This document shows positions 1 through 8,690 of a DNA stretch of 53,500 nucleotides, piece by piece (the stretch's first letter is position 1; the number at the start of each line of letters is the position of its first letter). A program made the position numbers and the translations under genes. Source of the DNA: Prorocentrum cordatum (taxonomy: Eukaryota > Sar > Dinophyceae > Prorocentrales > Prorocentraceae); assembly GCA_963575745.1 (NCBI GenBank), contig CAUYUJ010015295.1:27501-81000 (forward strand), given 5' to 3'. Under the pieces are notes generated by a model. That model was not told the DNA's origin and searched no databases. It saw only the letters and a list, made by a program, of their open reading frames with translations.

Positions 1-1
1 T

Positions 2-2232
2 TGTTACCCAGAGGATGTCTGGCGCCTTCAGGGTTGGGCGGATTATAACCACGTGTTTGAGCGGTGTGGCCCCGAACTCGTCTGCCAGAAGGACCTGCGG
101 AGGTGCGAGAAGTTCTGTAACGTCGATGAAGAGTGTGAGGGCTTTCCGCACCGCGTTTGCGATGGCACAGACTTCAGATGCAAACACGGGAGCCTGTTCA
201 AGGGCAGTGTAGGTGCAGATGTTGGGGCAGCGTTCCTTTTTTCTTTCATCAGTGGTTTAGCTCTGAGCGCAGGTATTGGTGGTGGTGGTCTCTACGTGCC
301 ACTGCTGATGGTTATATTGGGCTTCACTGTTCGTGAAGCCACTGGGCTATCACAAGCTTGCTTGTCAGGTGGCTCCGCATCTGCATTGTTGTATAACTTG
401 CGCCAGAGGCATCCGTCCGGCAAGAAGCCCATGATTGATTATACTTTGGTCCTGATTATGGGCCCATGCCTCCTCATTGGTGCACTGATTGGCAGTTCGC
501 TGAACCCGGTCGCACCATCATGGCTCATCCTTGCATTACTTATGATAGTCCTTTCACACTCTGCGTGGAAGGCTTTCGGCAAAGCCGTTACGACGTTCCG
601 CAAGGAGCAGGCTGGCGAGGTCCGTGGCATGGCAGCAGCGGGAGATGCTCGGCTATCCAAGAACTTCATTGCACGGTGTATCCATCTTTTCAGTGGTAAG
701 CCTTATCCAGAGCACCAAGATCAACATGGTGAGCCGCCTGGAGTTGTCGTTGGGCGACCCGCTGAGGACGACTCCTCTGTCCGCAGTGCCGGTGCCGCTG
801 GAAATGCGGCGACCCAAGAAGCAGCCGCAGCTTACGTTGTGGGCAAGCCTGTTGCAGCTGGCAGCGCTACTGAAGCTTCAGGGGAGAAGGCAGCTGCTGG
901 CCAGGTGCTTGGGCCAATGGATGCCGAAAAAGCTGATATCGGCCGAAATGCCCAGTTGTCGCGCCCCAGTGGGGGGAGGAGTTCAAGCTCTGCTGCAGCT
1001 GATGCTCAGCCAGCAACAACGCTTGACGCAGCGGCTGGCCCATCAAGCATCCACGTTGACCTCGGTGCAAATGATCCATCCCAGCAGGCCCCGGCTTCGA
1101 ACTCTGCGTCCATTACTGGTGTCGCCATGGCTGCAGATGCAGGTGCACAGCGGCAGTACCCCAGGAGGAAGCTCATGGGCTTTGCAAGCATGTGGCTGAT
1201 CACAGCGCTCGGCATCCTTGCAAGGGGCGGCAGAGATACGAGCACGATTGTCACGTATTTAGGGGAACAAAAAGTGGCATAAACATAACAACTCGGAGGT
1301 CCGCGCGGATTTCTCGGATCGGCGCTGGGGCCCCCCGGCGGCGCCTCCGGCGCCGATCCGAGAAATGCGCGCGGACCTCAGAGTTTTTTATGTTTATGCC
1401 ACTTTTTGTTCCCCTAGTATTGCTCTGTATGGTATTGGCTGATTTCGGTGCTCATGGTTGCTCTCTTGGCCTCCATCAGCGTGCAGGCTGCTCGGCGCGC
1501 CGTCGCCGAGGCGGTTGCCAAGCCTGAGCGCGCCCCCGAGGTCGAGGGCGAGCTGCAGTGGACGGTGGAGACAGCAGCGTCCATAACTTAAGGCGGGCCC
1601 GTCCCTCTACAGGGGGAAGATTCAAACATAGTCATTACAAATAGTCTGGGAACGATGTGTTGAGTTTTTTTTTTTTTTTTTACCATTTTGGAGTATTTGT
1701 GGGATATGTTCAATTTTTCGTCCAAAATCCCCCTGTAGCGGGACAGACCCGACTTAAGTCCATAGTAAAATGGTCGCTCATGGCCGGCACCCTTGCCGCA
1801 CTGTGCGGAATCGGTGGCGGGATGGTCATGGGTCCTATTCTGTTAGATCTTGGTTTCTTGCCGCAGGTTCAGAGTGCAACAACGGCCACTACGCTCTTTG
1901 TGATGTCGACGTCAACTTGCCTCACCTTCTTGGTGGCAGGGACGGTGCCAGTGGACTACGTGGTGTGGTTGGCAGTGGCGACAGGCGTCGGTGCTGTTTT
2001 TGGGAAGGCATTGATCGGTTATGCAGTGAAGAAGCTCAGGCGGCCTTCCATCATTATGTTCCTTCTTGCAGGCATCATCGCGTTGTCAGTGGTAGTCTTA
2101 GCGATCACTGGCATCGTTGACATTGTCAACGACATCCAGCACGGTAGGGACATGTCATTTCAAAGCTTCTGCAGCGAGATTGGCCCGCCCCCACCCAGGA
2201 CCGGGAAGGGGAGACCTCCCCAGCGTGACTGA
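2..2232 (+). CDS. TauE/SafE (TSUP) family membrane anion transporter, 5' partial, split by two TIR elements
   Basis: TSUP proteins move sulfite, organosulfonates or related anions across membranes; the substrate here is unknown. Coding segments are 2-1259, 1422-1580 and 1759-2232; the frame is open to the left edge, so the N-terminus lies outside. Counting from the GTG codon at 53, residues 5-43 form a Cys-rich domain (seven Cys), probably luminal or extracellular. Membrane segments follow at about 55-90 (Gly-rich IGGGGLYVPLL, a TSUP signature), 128-150 and 156-175. Residues ~185-375 are an unusual Ala/Ser/Gly-rich linker. The second TSUP half begins with YCSVWYW after the first insert and contains CGIGGGMVMGPILL after the second, then three or more helices to the TGA at 2230. 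The only in-frame stops before 2230 lie inside the two inserts. Family assignment is firm; how the inserts are removed, or whether the gene is dead, is not known. Confidence 0.82.
1260..1416. mobile_element. 157-bp TIR element in the TSUP coding region (introner/MITE-like)
   Basis: The ends are inverted copies (TAGGGGAAC ... GTTCCCCTA). The complementarity runs ~66 bp inward from each end with a few mismatches (arms about 1260-1325 and 1350-1416), so nearly the whole element folds into one long hairpin. It is flanked by a 5-bp direct duplication GTATT at 1255-1259 and 1417-1421. No ORF or transposase is present, so it would be non-autonomous. Removing the element with one GTATT (162 bp, divisible by 3) joins ...IVTY to CSVWYWL in frame. 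Confidence 0.85.
1586..1759. mobile_element. 174-bp TIR element in the TSUP coding region, second family
   Basis: Terminal inverted repeats of ~31 bp (arms about 1586-1617 and 1729-1759; outer ACTTAAG ... CTTAAGT, inner CTACAGGGGGA ... TCCCCCTGTAG) with a few mismatches. The flanking duplication is CCATA at 1581-1585 and 1760-1764, or TCCATA if the shared T is counted. The core is AT-rich and holds an 18-base T run at ~1663-1680. The TIRs are unrelated to those of the 1260 element. Removal of 179 bp joins ...AASI to VKWSLMAG, shifting from frame 2 to frame 1, exactly where the next TSUP segment continues. Confidence 0.8.
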
Positions 2233-2344
2233 GGACCCGTAATGTTTTAGCCGTCAGCTTGACGGTCACAAGCTTGCTGCCACGTATGCGAAAGCGTCGC
2301 ATGTAGCGTGCGTCTTCATATGCAGGAAGAGCCAGCACCTCAAA

Positions 2345-2690
2345 GACAGATGACGGGCGAGCCACGTCGCGAGGCAGGGCCAGCTCAGAACGCACAACGA
2401 TCGACACGGGAATGAGGGGGGACCCGACAAGAGGGCGGGAAGGGGACAAGCGTCGCCAGGGGATAAGGGCAGGAATGGGAGGGGCAGAGGGAGAAGGAGA
2501 GGAGGAGAAGGAGGAGGAGGAGGAGGAGATGAGGAGGAATGGGAAGAGGAGAAGGAGGCCGAGATGCAGAAAGAGGGGGAATGCAACGATCGACACGGGA
2601 ATGAGGGGGGACCCGACACGGGGGCGGGAAGGGGGCAGGCGTCGCCAGGGGATAAAGGGCAGGAATGGGAGGGGCAGCGGGAGAAGGAGG
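2345..2690. repeat. 189-bp tandem duplication, family A (also at 7205-7440)
   Basis: A block starting CGATCGACACGGGAATGAG at 2398 recurs at 2587 (period 189 bp). The preceding ~50 bp (GGGCGAGCCACGTCGCGAGG) and the block itself reappear at 7205-7440. The first ~110 bases after the TSUP stop (2233-2344) show nothing recognisable. Confidence 0.75.
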
Positions 2691-2945
2691 AGGAGGAGGA
2701 GGAGGAGGAGGAGCAGGTAGGTAAACAAGACATTTCGGAGGGGCTTGGCGGGAGTCCATTTCCCCTCTGGCCTGGACTTCGAAGGCTTGGTAGAGGAGGA
2801 GGAGGAGGAGGAGGAGGAGGAGGAGGAGAAGGAGGAGGAGGAGGAGAAGGAGAGGGATGATGATGAGGAGGAGGAGGAGGAGAAAGAGGAGGAGGAGGAG
2901 GAGAAAGAGGAGGAGGAGGAGGAGGAGGAGGAGGAGGAGGAGGAA
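2690..2945. repeat. (GGA)n tract
   Basis: Imperfect GGA/GAA trinucleotide repeat, purine-only on the + strand. Long ORFs on both strands (poly-Glu/Gly/Arg, or poly-Ser/Pro on the other strand) are by-products of the repeat. Confidence 0.9.
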
Positions 2946-3121
2946 AGGAGCGAGCGGGGCAGGAGGGGGGATATGGGGGACGCGAGGTCACCCGCAGCGG
3001 CGCGAAGAGAACCTCTTTTCGTGGCCTGGGCGCGACGATGATCACGTTCTCGCGCGGCGTGAGACGCAAATTTGGGAGACCTCGAGGATTGGCGTGGGAG
3101 GGGGAGCGGTGGATGGGGGGG

Positions 3122-3600
3122 CAAGTCCCACCGCTGAGCGACAGGACCTCTCGCGCACCTTTCGCACGCGCTCCCCTCACTGAAGAGGGCGGGCACTTTG
3201 CCGTGCTTCGATGTGGCGTCACTTTGACAGGATCTCACTTTGCCGGGCCGGACGCTTTGACGGGCACTTGCTGGCGTGGGAGGGCAAGGGGTGGATTGGG
3301 GGGGCGGCTTGGGGGGGCAAGTTTTACCGCGGAGCGACAGAACCTCCCGCGCACCTTTCGCACGCGCTCCCCGTACTGAAGAGGGCGGGCACTTTGCCGT
3401 GCCTCGGTGTGGCGTCACTTTGACAGGATCTCACTTTGCCGGGCCGGACACTTTGACGGGCACTTGCTGGCGTGGGAGGGCAAGGGGTGGATTGGGGGGG
3501 GGCGGCTTGGGGGGGCAAGTTTTACCGCGGAGCGACAGAACCTCCCGCGCACCTTTCGCACGCGCTCCCCGTACTGAAGAGGACGGGCACTTTGCTGGGC
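3122..3600. repeat. ~198-bp tandem repeat, family B (2.4 copies)
   Basis: Copies start near 3125, 3323 and 3521. Each contains GAGCGACAGRACCTC, CTGAAGAGGGCGGGCACTTTG and GTGGATTGGGGGG. The third copy diverges after ~3600 into a unit ending with CTGCACACGGCTGCAGCTAC, which recurs at 12570-12790 beside the retroelement. This marks a dispersed repeat family, not a gene. Confidence 0.8.
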
Positions 3601-3759
3601 TTCGGTTGGAAGCCTGGCCTGATCCGATCGAGTTCTGCACACGGCTGCAGCTACAACCAAGAGAAACAAGTGCCCTTGCTGTCACGTGCCTAGTGGCCTT
3701 CGGCCCATACCGCAACAGTGCCTGGGTTGTGGATCAGAGTTCTCAGGGATGCTTCTTCG

Positions 3760-4290
3760 GGGCGCTCTCGGGGGCCTCTTGGGAGCAGATTTGGGGCCTC
3801 GGGAGCCTCTTGGGAGCCTCTTGGGGCCTCTTGGGAGCATCTTAGGGCCTCTTGGGGGCCTCTTGGGGACCTCCTGAGAGCCTCTTGGGTCCTCCTGGGT
3901 CGCCCTCTTGGGCCGTCTTGGGCGCCTGTTGGGCCGTCGTGGGGCCCTCTCGGGCCGTCTTGGGGCCCTCTTGTAGGCCTCTGGGGCCGTCTCGGGGCGA
4001 TCTTGGGGGCCTCGTGTCGTGCGCCGTTTTGGAGCGTCGGAAAGCCGAAAAGGCGAGAAGGCCAAAACCCTACAAAAACCTTGGGCTATCAATGATTTGT
4101 GCCTCTTGGGGCCCTCTCCGGACGCCTCTTGGAACCTTCTTGGGACGTTTTCGGGGCCTCTTCGGCCATGTTGAGGCCATCTTGGGCGTCTTGGGGCACT
4201 TTGGGGCCTTCTCGGAGGCATTTTCGGCCCGGGTGCTTGTTGGGCCCATGCTTGGCCGGCTGCGCCACCGGAGGACGCGCGCGCCACGCC
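3760..4290. repeat. CTCTTGGGGCC degenerate minisatellite
   Basis: Roughly 10-12 bp degenerate units built on CTTGGGGCC/CTTGGGAGC. The complementary form (CCCAAGAGGCCCC) fills 4980-6790, so the two tracts are inverted relative to each other. ORFs across it encode only Leu/Gly/Ser/Trp-rich repeats. Confidence 0.8.
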
Positions 4291-4385
4291 GAGGGAATCC
4301 CAGGGAATCCACGGAAATCATTTGGAATCCCCGGAAATCCTGGGGAATCCTAGGGAATCCCGGGAAATCCCCGGAAAGCCTTGTA
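4290..4385. repeat. GGAATCCC short tandem repeat
   Basis: About eight degenerate 10-12 bp units of the type GGAATCCC(C)GGAAATC, between two other repeat tracts. Confidence 0.7.
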
Positions 4386-4488
4386 AAACCGGTGGCTCGG
4401 CCCATAGAAATGTTTGACAACTCTCCAGTTCTGAGCTCCTCAGGGCTGCATGAGCCTTGGGGCACTCCGCCACGAGCTGCAGGCACGG

Positions 4489-4815
4489 TGGCGGATGACG
4501 GGAAGCGCCTCTGGCGTGGACCGTTTTTCTGAAGCCGCTTTTCTCTACTTGTGGGGTCCCCTTGGGCCGTCTGGGCTGCCTCGCGGGGCCTTCTGGGCCC
4601 GTCTTGGGGCCCTCTGGGGCCCAACAGAGGCACGCGACAAGATGCAACGCGCCCCGGGGGGGGCACGCGGCAAGCCCCAAGAGATTTGTGAAGTTTGGGT
4701 CGCGGCCCCTTAAGAATCGTCAGGATGAAGGGAAGCGCCTCCGGCGTGGACCGCTCTTCTGAAGCTGCTTTTCTCCACTTATGGGGTCCGCGCCGCACCC
4801 CGAACCTCGCTGGCG
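4489..4815. repeat. Dispersed ~75-bp repeat, two of three copies
   Basis: A segment beginning GGGAAGCGCCTCYGGCGTG and ending in TATGGGGTCC-type sequence occurs at about 4499-4560, 4730-4795 and 6830-6890. The copies sit at the borders of the larger minisatellite blocks, as if they were junctions of a bigger unit. Between the first two copies (4560-4690) is more CTTGGGGCC-type repeat. Confidence 0.65.
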
Positions 4816-4839
4816 GATGGACGGACAAATGGCGGTTTC

Positions 4840-7170
4840 GCTCGAGACATCCTCAACAAGTCGGCGCTTCCAGTTCTTGTCCGGTCAGGTTCCAGAAAAA
4901 TTGCCATTTCGCTTGAGGCATCCTCAACAAATCGGCTCCAGAGGGGGGCTCCGGAACCACATCAGCTTGGAGTCGCTCCTGGAGGGCTCCAAAAAGGCCC
5001 AAGAGGGCCCCCGAAGGCTCCCCAAAGGACAACCAACAACGCACCCCAAGAGACCCTCAAGAGGCCCCCAAGAGGCCGGGAAAACGGCCGTTTCGCGAGG
5101 AACGTCCTCAAAACATCGGCTCCAGACAGCACTCCGAAGCAGCATTATCTTGGAATCGTTCCCATTCCCAGAGAGCTTCAAAACCGCTCAAGAGAGCCCC
5201 CGAAGGCCTCCCAGGGGACCCCTCAGCCCCCAAGGGGCGCCCAGAGGCCTCCAAGAGCGCCCGAAGAGGCCCTGGGACTGCCCAAGAGAGCCCCAAGACA
5301 GTCCAAGAGAATGCCAAGGCAGCCCAAGAGAGCCCCCACAGACCCACGAGACGCGCCTGGACAGTCCAAGAGGGTCACAGAAGCCCCCAACAGGCTCCCG
5401 AAAGGCTCACAACGGGCTCCCAACAGGCTTTCACAAGGTTCCCCAGAGGGCCCCAGAGAGCCCAAGAGAGCCCCAAGAGCCTAGACGTCACGCGAAGTCC
5501 ATCATGTGCCCAGGGCGGCAGATTAGCTCGACAGACCAGTACGGCAGACTAGCGCGGCAGGCCATCGCAATGAACCGACGGCATGTGTCTTAATTTGTTG
5601 TGCTGCGTTTCTAGGTTTCGTTGACGTTCTCCACCATACGTTCTCTGACACGCTTGGTGGACAAAAACGGCGCTTCCAGTTCTTGTCCGGTCAGGTTCCG
5701 GAAAAATCGCCGTTTCGTTTGAGGCATCCTCAACAAATCGGCTCCAGAGGGGGGCTCCGAAACCAGATTATCTTGGAATCGCTCCTGGAGGGCTCCAAAA
5801 CGGCCCAAGAGGACCCCCGAAGGCTCCCCAGAGGACACCCAAAGCACCCTCAGAGACCCCCAAGAGGCCCCCAAGAGGCGCCCAGAGGCCCCAACAGACC
5901 CCCAAGAGGCCCCCAAGGGGTGCCCAGAGGCTTCCAAGAGCGCCCGAAGAGGCCCTGGGACTGCCCAAGAGAGCCCCAAGACAGTCCAAGAGAACGCCAA
6001 GGCAGCCCAAGAGAGCCCCCACAGACCCATGAGACGCGCCCGGACAGTCCAAGAGGGTCACAGAAGCCCCCAACAGGCTCCCAAAAGGCTCACAACGGGC
6101 TCCCAACAGGCTTTCACCAGACTCCCCAGAGGGCACCAGAGAGCCCAAGAGAGCCCCAAGAGCCCTAGACGTCACGCGAAGTCCATCATGTGCCCAGGGC
6201 GGCAGATTAGCTCGACAGACCAGTACGGCAGACTAGCGCGGCAGGCCATCGCAATGAACCGACGGCATGTGTCTTAATTTGTTGTGCTGCGTTTCTAGGT
6301 TTCGTTGACGTTCTCCACCATACGTTCTCTGACACGCTTGGTGGACAGAAACGGCGCTTCCCGTTCTTGTCCGGTTAGGTTCCGGAAAAATGGCCGTTTC
6401 GCTTGAGGCATCCTCAACAAGTCGGCTCTGGATGGGGGCTCCGAAACCAGATCATCTTGGAATCGCTCCTGGAGGGCTCCAAAACGGCCCAAGAGGGCCC
6501 CCGAAGGCTCCCCAGAGGACACCCAAAGCACCCTCAGAGACCCCCAAGAGGATCCCCAGAGGCGCCCAGAGGCCCCAAGAGACCCCCAAGAGGCCCCCAA
6601 GGGGCGCCCAGAGGCTTCCAAGAGCGCCCGAAGAGGCCCCGGGACTGCCTAAGAGAGCCCCAACACAGTCTAAGAGGGTCACAGAAGCCCCCAAGAGGCT
6701 CCCAAAAGGTTCCCAACGGGCTCCCAACAGGCCTTCAACAGGCTCCCCAGAGGGCACCAGAGACCCCAAAAGAGCCCCAAGAGCCCTAGACGGCACGCGA
6801 AGTCCTTCATGTTCCCAGGGTGGCAGATGACGGGAAGCGCCTCTGGCGTGCACCGTTCTCATGAATCCATTTTTCTCTTCTTATGGGGTCCGAGCTGCAC
6901 CCCGCCCCGAGAGAGGCCCAAGACGGCCCAAAAGGGTCCCAAGGGAATCCCAGAAATGCAGTACTCATTGAGTATCGCAAGGCTTTTTTGCTACACTGCA
7001 GTATGTCCTACCAAAGGTGTCACACCAGCACGGCTACAAAAGGATCACCACAAAGACATACGCTTCACAGCACCTGTATGTTTCATGGGTCGGCGTTGAC
7101 GTTTTCCACCATACGTTCTCTGGCACGCTTGGTGGACAAACGGCGCTTCCCGTTCTTGTCCGGTCAGGTT
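4840..7170. repeat. ~0.68-0.8 kb tandem repeat, about three copies
   Basis: Each copy starts with a ~100-bp segment (TTCTTGTCCGGTCAGGTTCC, then GAGGCATCCTCAACAA), continues with CCCAAGAGGCCCC-type minisatellite, and ends with a segment reading GCAGGCCATCGCAATGAACC then TTCGTTGACGTTCTCCACC. The GCATGTGTCTTAATT mark is at 5581 and 6265, giving a 684-bp period; the third copy is longer and diverged after 6830. Three long ORFs recur in register with the repeat and are therefore repeat by-products. Confidence 0.8.
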
Positions 7171-7204
7171 TGTAGGCGTCTCGCTGTCGCGTTCGTCATT
7201 ACGA

Positions 7205-7440
7205 CAGATGAAGGGCGAGCCACGTCGCGAGGCAGGGCCAGCTCAGAACGCAAAACGATCAACACGGGAATGAGGGGGGAACCGACAAGAGAGCGGGAAG
7301 GGGACAAGCGTCGCCAGGGGATTAGGGCAGGATTGGGAGGGGGAGAGGGAGAAGGAGAAGAGGAGGAGGAGGAGGAGGAGATGAGAAGGAATGGGAGGAG
7401 GAGAAGGAGGCCGAGATGCAGAAAGAGGGGGAATGCAACT
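7205..7440. repeat. Family A repeat copy
   Basis: Close copy of 2355-2585 (GGGCGAGCCACGTCGCGAGG, then AACACGGGAATGAGGGGGGA, then a GGA stretch and GATGCAGAAAGAGGGGGAAT). Bases 7440-7730 after it contain a short CCTCCTCCT stretch at ~7578-7600 and nothing else recognised. Confidence 0.7.
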
Positions 7441-7731
7441 CCGTGTGCCCACGTGCAAATCAATCGTCGAGTCTGACCTCCGAACACTACGGAGTGGGCC
7501 CTTGCCAGGGACTTCAGGTATGGCGGAGATCGACACACCCTGGCACCGTTGGTCCTCCCACCCTGAAGGTAACTGTCCGTCCTCCTCCTCCTCCTCCTTC
7601 TCCCAGGTCGCGCGGAGGTTGGCCAGTCTCAAGGCTGGCCCTCGCGCGGGCGAGAACAGGAGGGAAGCGAGTAGGCAAGTCTCCGGATCGACCTGGCGAG
7701 AGTCTACTTCCCCTCTGGTTTCGGCTTTGTA

Positions 7732-8040
7732 GCGGAGGAGGAGGAGGAGGAGGAGGAGGAGGAGGAGGAGGAGGAGGAAGAGGAGGAGGAGGGGGAGGGG
7801 GAGAGAGGAGGAGGAGGAGGAGGAGGAGGAGGAGGAGGAGGAGGAGGGGAAGGAGGGAGGAGGGAGGAGGGAGGAGGAGGAGGAGAAGGAGGAGGAGGAG
7901 GAGGAGGAGGAGGAGGAGGGAGAGGAGGAGGAGGAGGAGGAGGAGGAGGAGGAGGAGGAGGAGGAGGAGGAGGAGGAGGGAGGAGGAGGAGGGAGGAGGA
8001 GGAGAGGAGGGAGGAGGAGGAGGAGGAGGAGGAAGGGAGG
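7732..8040. repeat. (GGA)n tract with GGGA interruptions
   Basis: About 300 bp of GGA trinucleotides broken by GGGAGG units; purine-only strand. The long opposing ORFs here (poly-Gly/Arg against poly-Pro/Leu/Ser) have no other content. Confidence 0.9.
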
Positions 8041-8173
8041 CGAGGGGACGGGGGGATATGGGGGTAGGCGAGGTCACCCGCAGCGGCGCGAGAGAGAGCT
8101 CTTCTCGTGGGGGGCGGCGACGGTCGCGTTCTTCTCGCGGGCGCGGAGCGCAACCTCGGGAGACCCTGGGGCT

Positions 8174-8415
8174 GGCGCGGGAGGGGGAAAGGGTGGCTGG
8201 GGGGAGGGGGGCGGCTGGGGGGGGGAGGGGCTGGAGGGGGGAGGGGGGCGGCTGGGGGGGGGGCTGGGGAGGGGCTGGGGGGGGGGAGGGGGGCGGCTGG
8301 GGGGAGGGAAAGGGTGGCTGGGGGGAGGGAGCGGCTGGGGGAGGGGGGGGGGGGGGGCGGGCGAGTTTTTTTCGCGGAGCGACAGGACCTGACGCGCACC
8401 CCTCGCACGACGCGC
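8174..8415. repeat. ~242-bp G-rich segment, left copy of the retroelement target duplication
   Basis: Starts GGCGCGGGAGGGGGAA, passes through many G runs of 4-12 bases (CTGGGGGGAGGGG units), and ends GCGAGTTTTTTTCGCGGAGC...CTCGCACGACGCGC. The same start and end recur at 12318-12556, immediately after the retroelement. The G runs could form quadruplexes. Confidence 0.7.
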
Positions 8416-8653
8416 AAAATGCCGGACGCAGCGATGACATGCCCTAATTAGCAAAAATGCCGTAACGCCAGCCCCCGCCGTTACGACAAGGGGCGCCGGC
8501 GCCGTTACGACAAGGGGCCTTCCGTAGTTCCAGGCTCGAGCAAGCTTAGCCAGCGAGTTCACACCCAGGGTCGGCAGAGTCCTGGGCGGGCCTTTTTTGT
8601 ACCGTGTCACGTACTTCCAGCGAGTACAGCAGGAGAAAAGCATTGATCGTTGT
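8416..8653 (+). repeat. 5' terminal direct repeat (pLTR) of the PLE
   Basis: About 90% identical to 12055-12274. It contains two copies of CGCCGTTACGACAAGGGGC around a GGCGCCGGCGCC palindrome at about 8479-8520. This copy has a ~10-20 bp insertion near 8579-8600 (CTGGGCGGGCCTTTTTTG) missing from the 3' copy. It may carry the element's promoter; no motif proves that. Confidence 0.75.
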
Positions 8654-8690
8654 CATTGCACTTGAACGCTTACATTTTTCTCTTGACGGC

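Noticed and set aside
1255-1417. Ordinary GT-AG intron at the first insert
   Set aside because: GT at 1255 with AG at 1416-1417 removes 163 bases and puts the TSUP frame out; the in-frame cut does not have GT-AG ends.
1681-1700. Spliced-leader-like CCATTTTGG
   Set aside because: Only nine bases resemble the dinoflagellate leader, and it sits inside the second TIR element.
3682-6830. Many 100-270 codon ORFs in the minisatellites
   Set aside because: They recur in register with the repeats and translate to Gly/Leu/Ser/Trp or Pro/Arg/Gln repeats only.
7416-8447. Opposing ORFs of ~340 and ~310 codons in GGA/G-rich DNA
   Set aside because: Products are poly-Gly/Arg or poly-Pro/Leu; no ordered sequence beyond the repeat.
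8416-8653. Hammerhead ribozyme in the terminal repeat
   Set aside because: Penelope elements can carry these, but I could not find the CTGATGA ... GAAA core in either repeat.
8604-8690. Upstream start for PLE ORF1
   Set aside because: The extra codons lie in the terminal repeat and recur as a meaningless frame at 12225.
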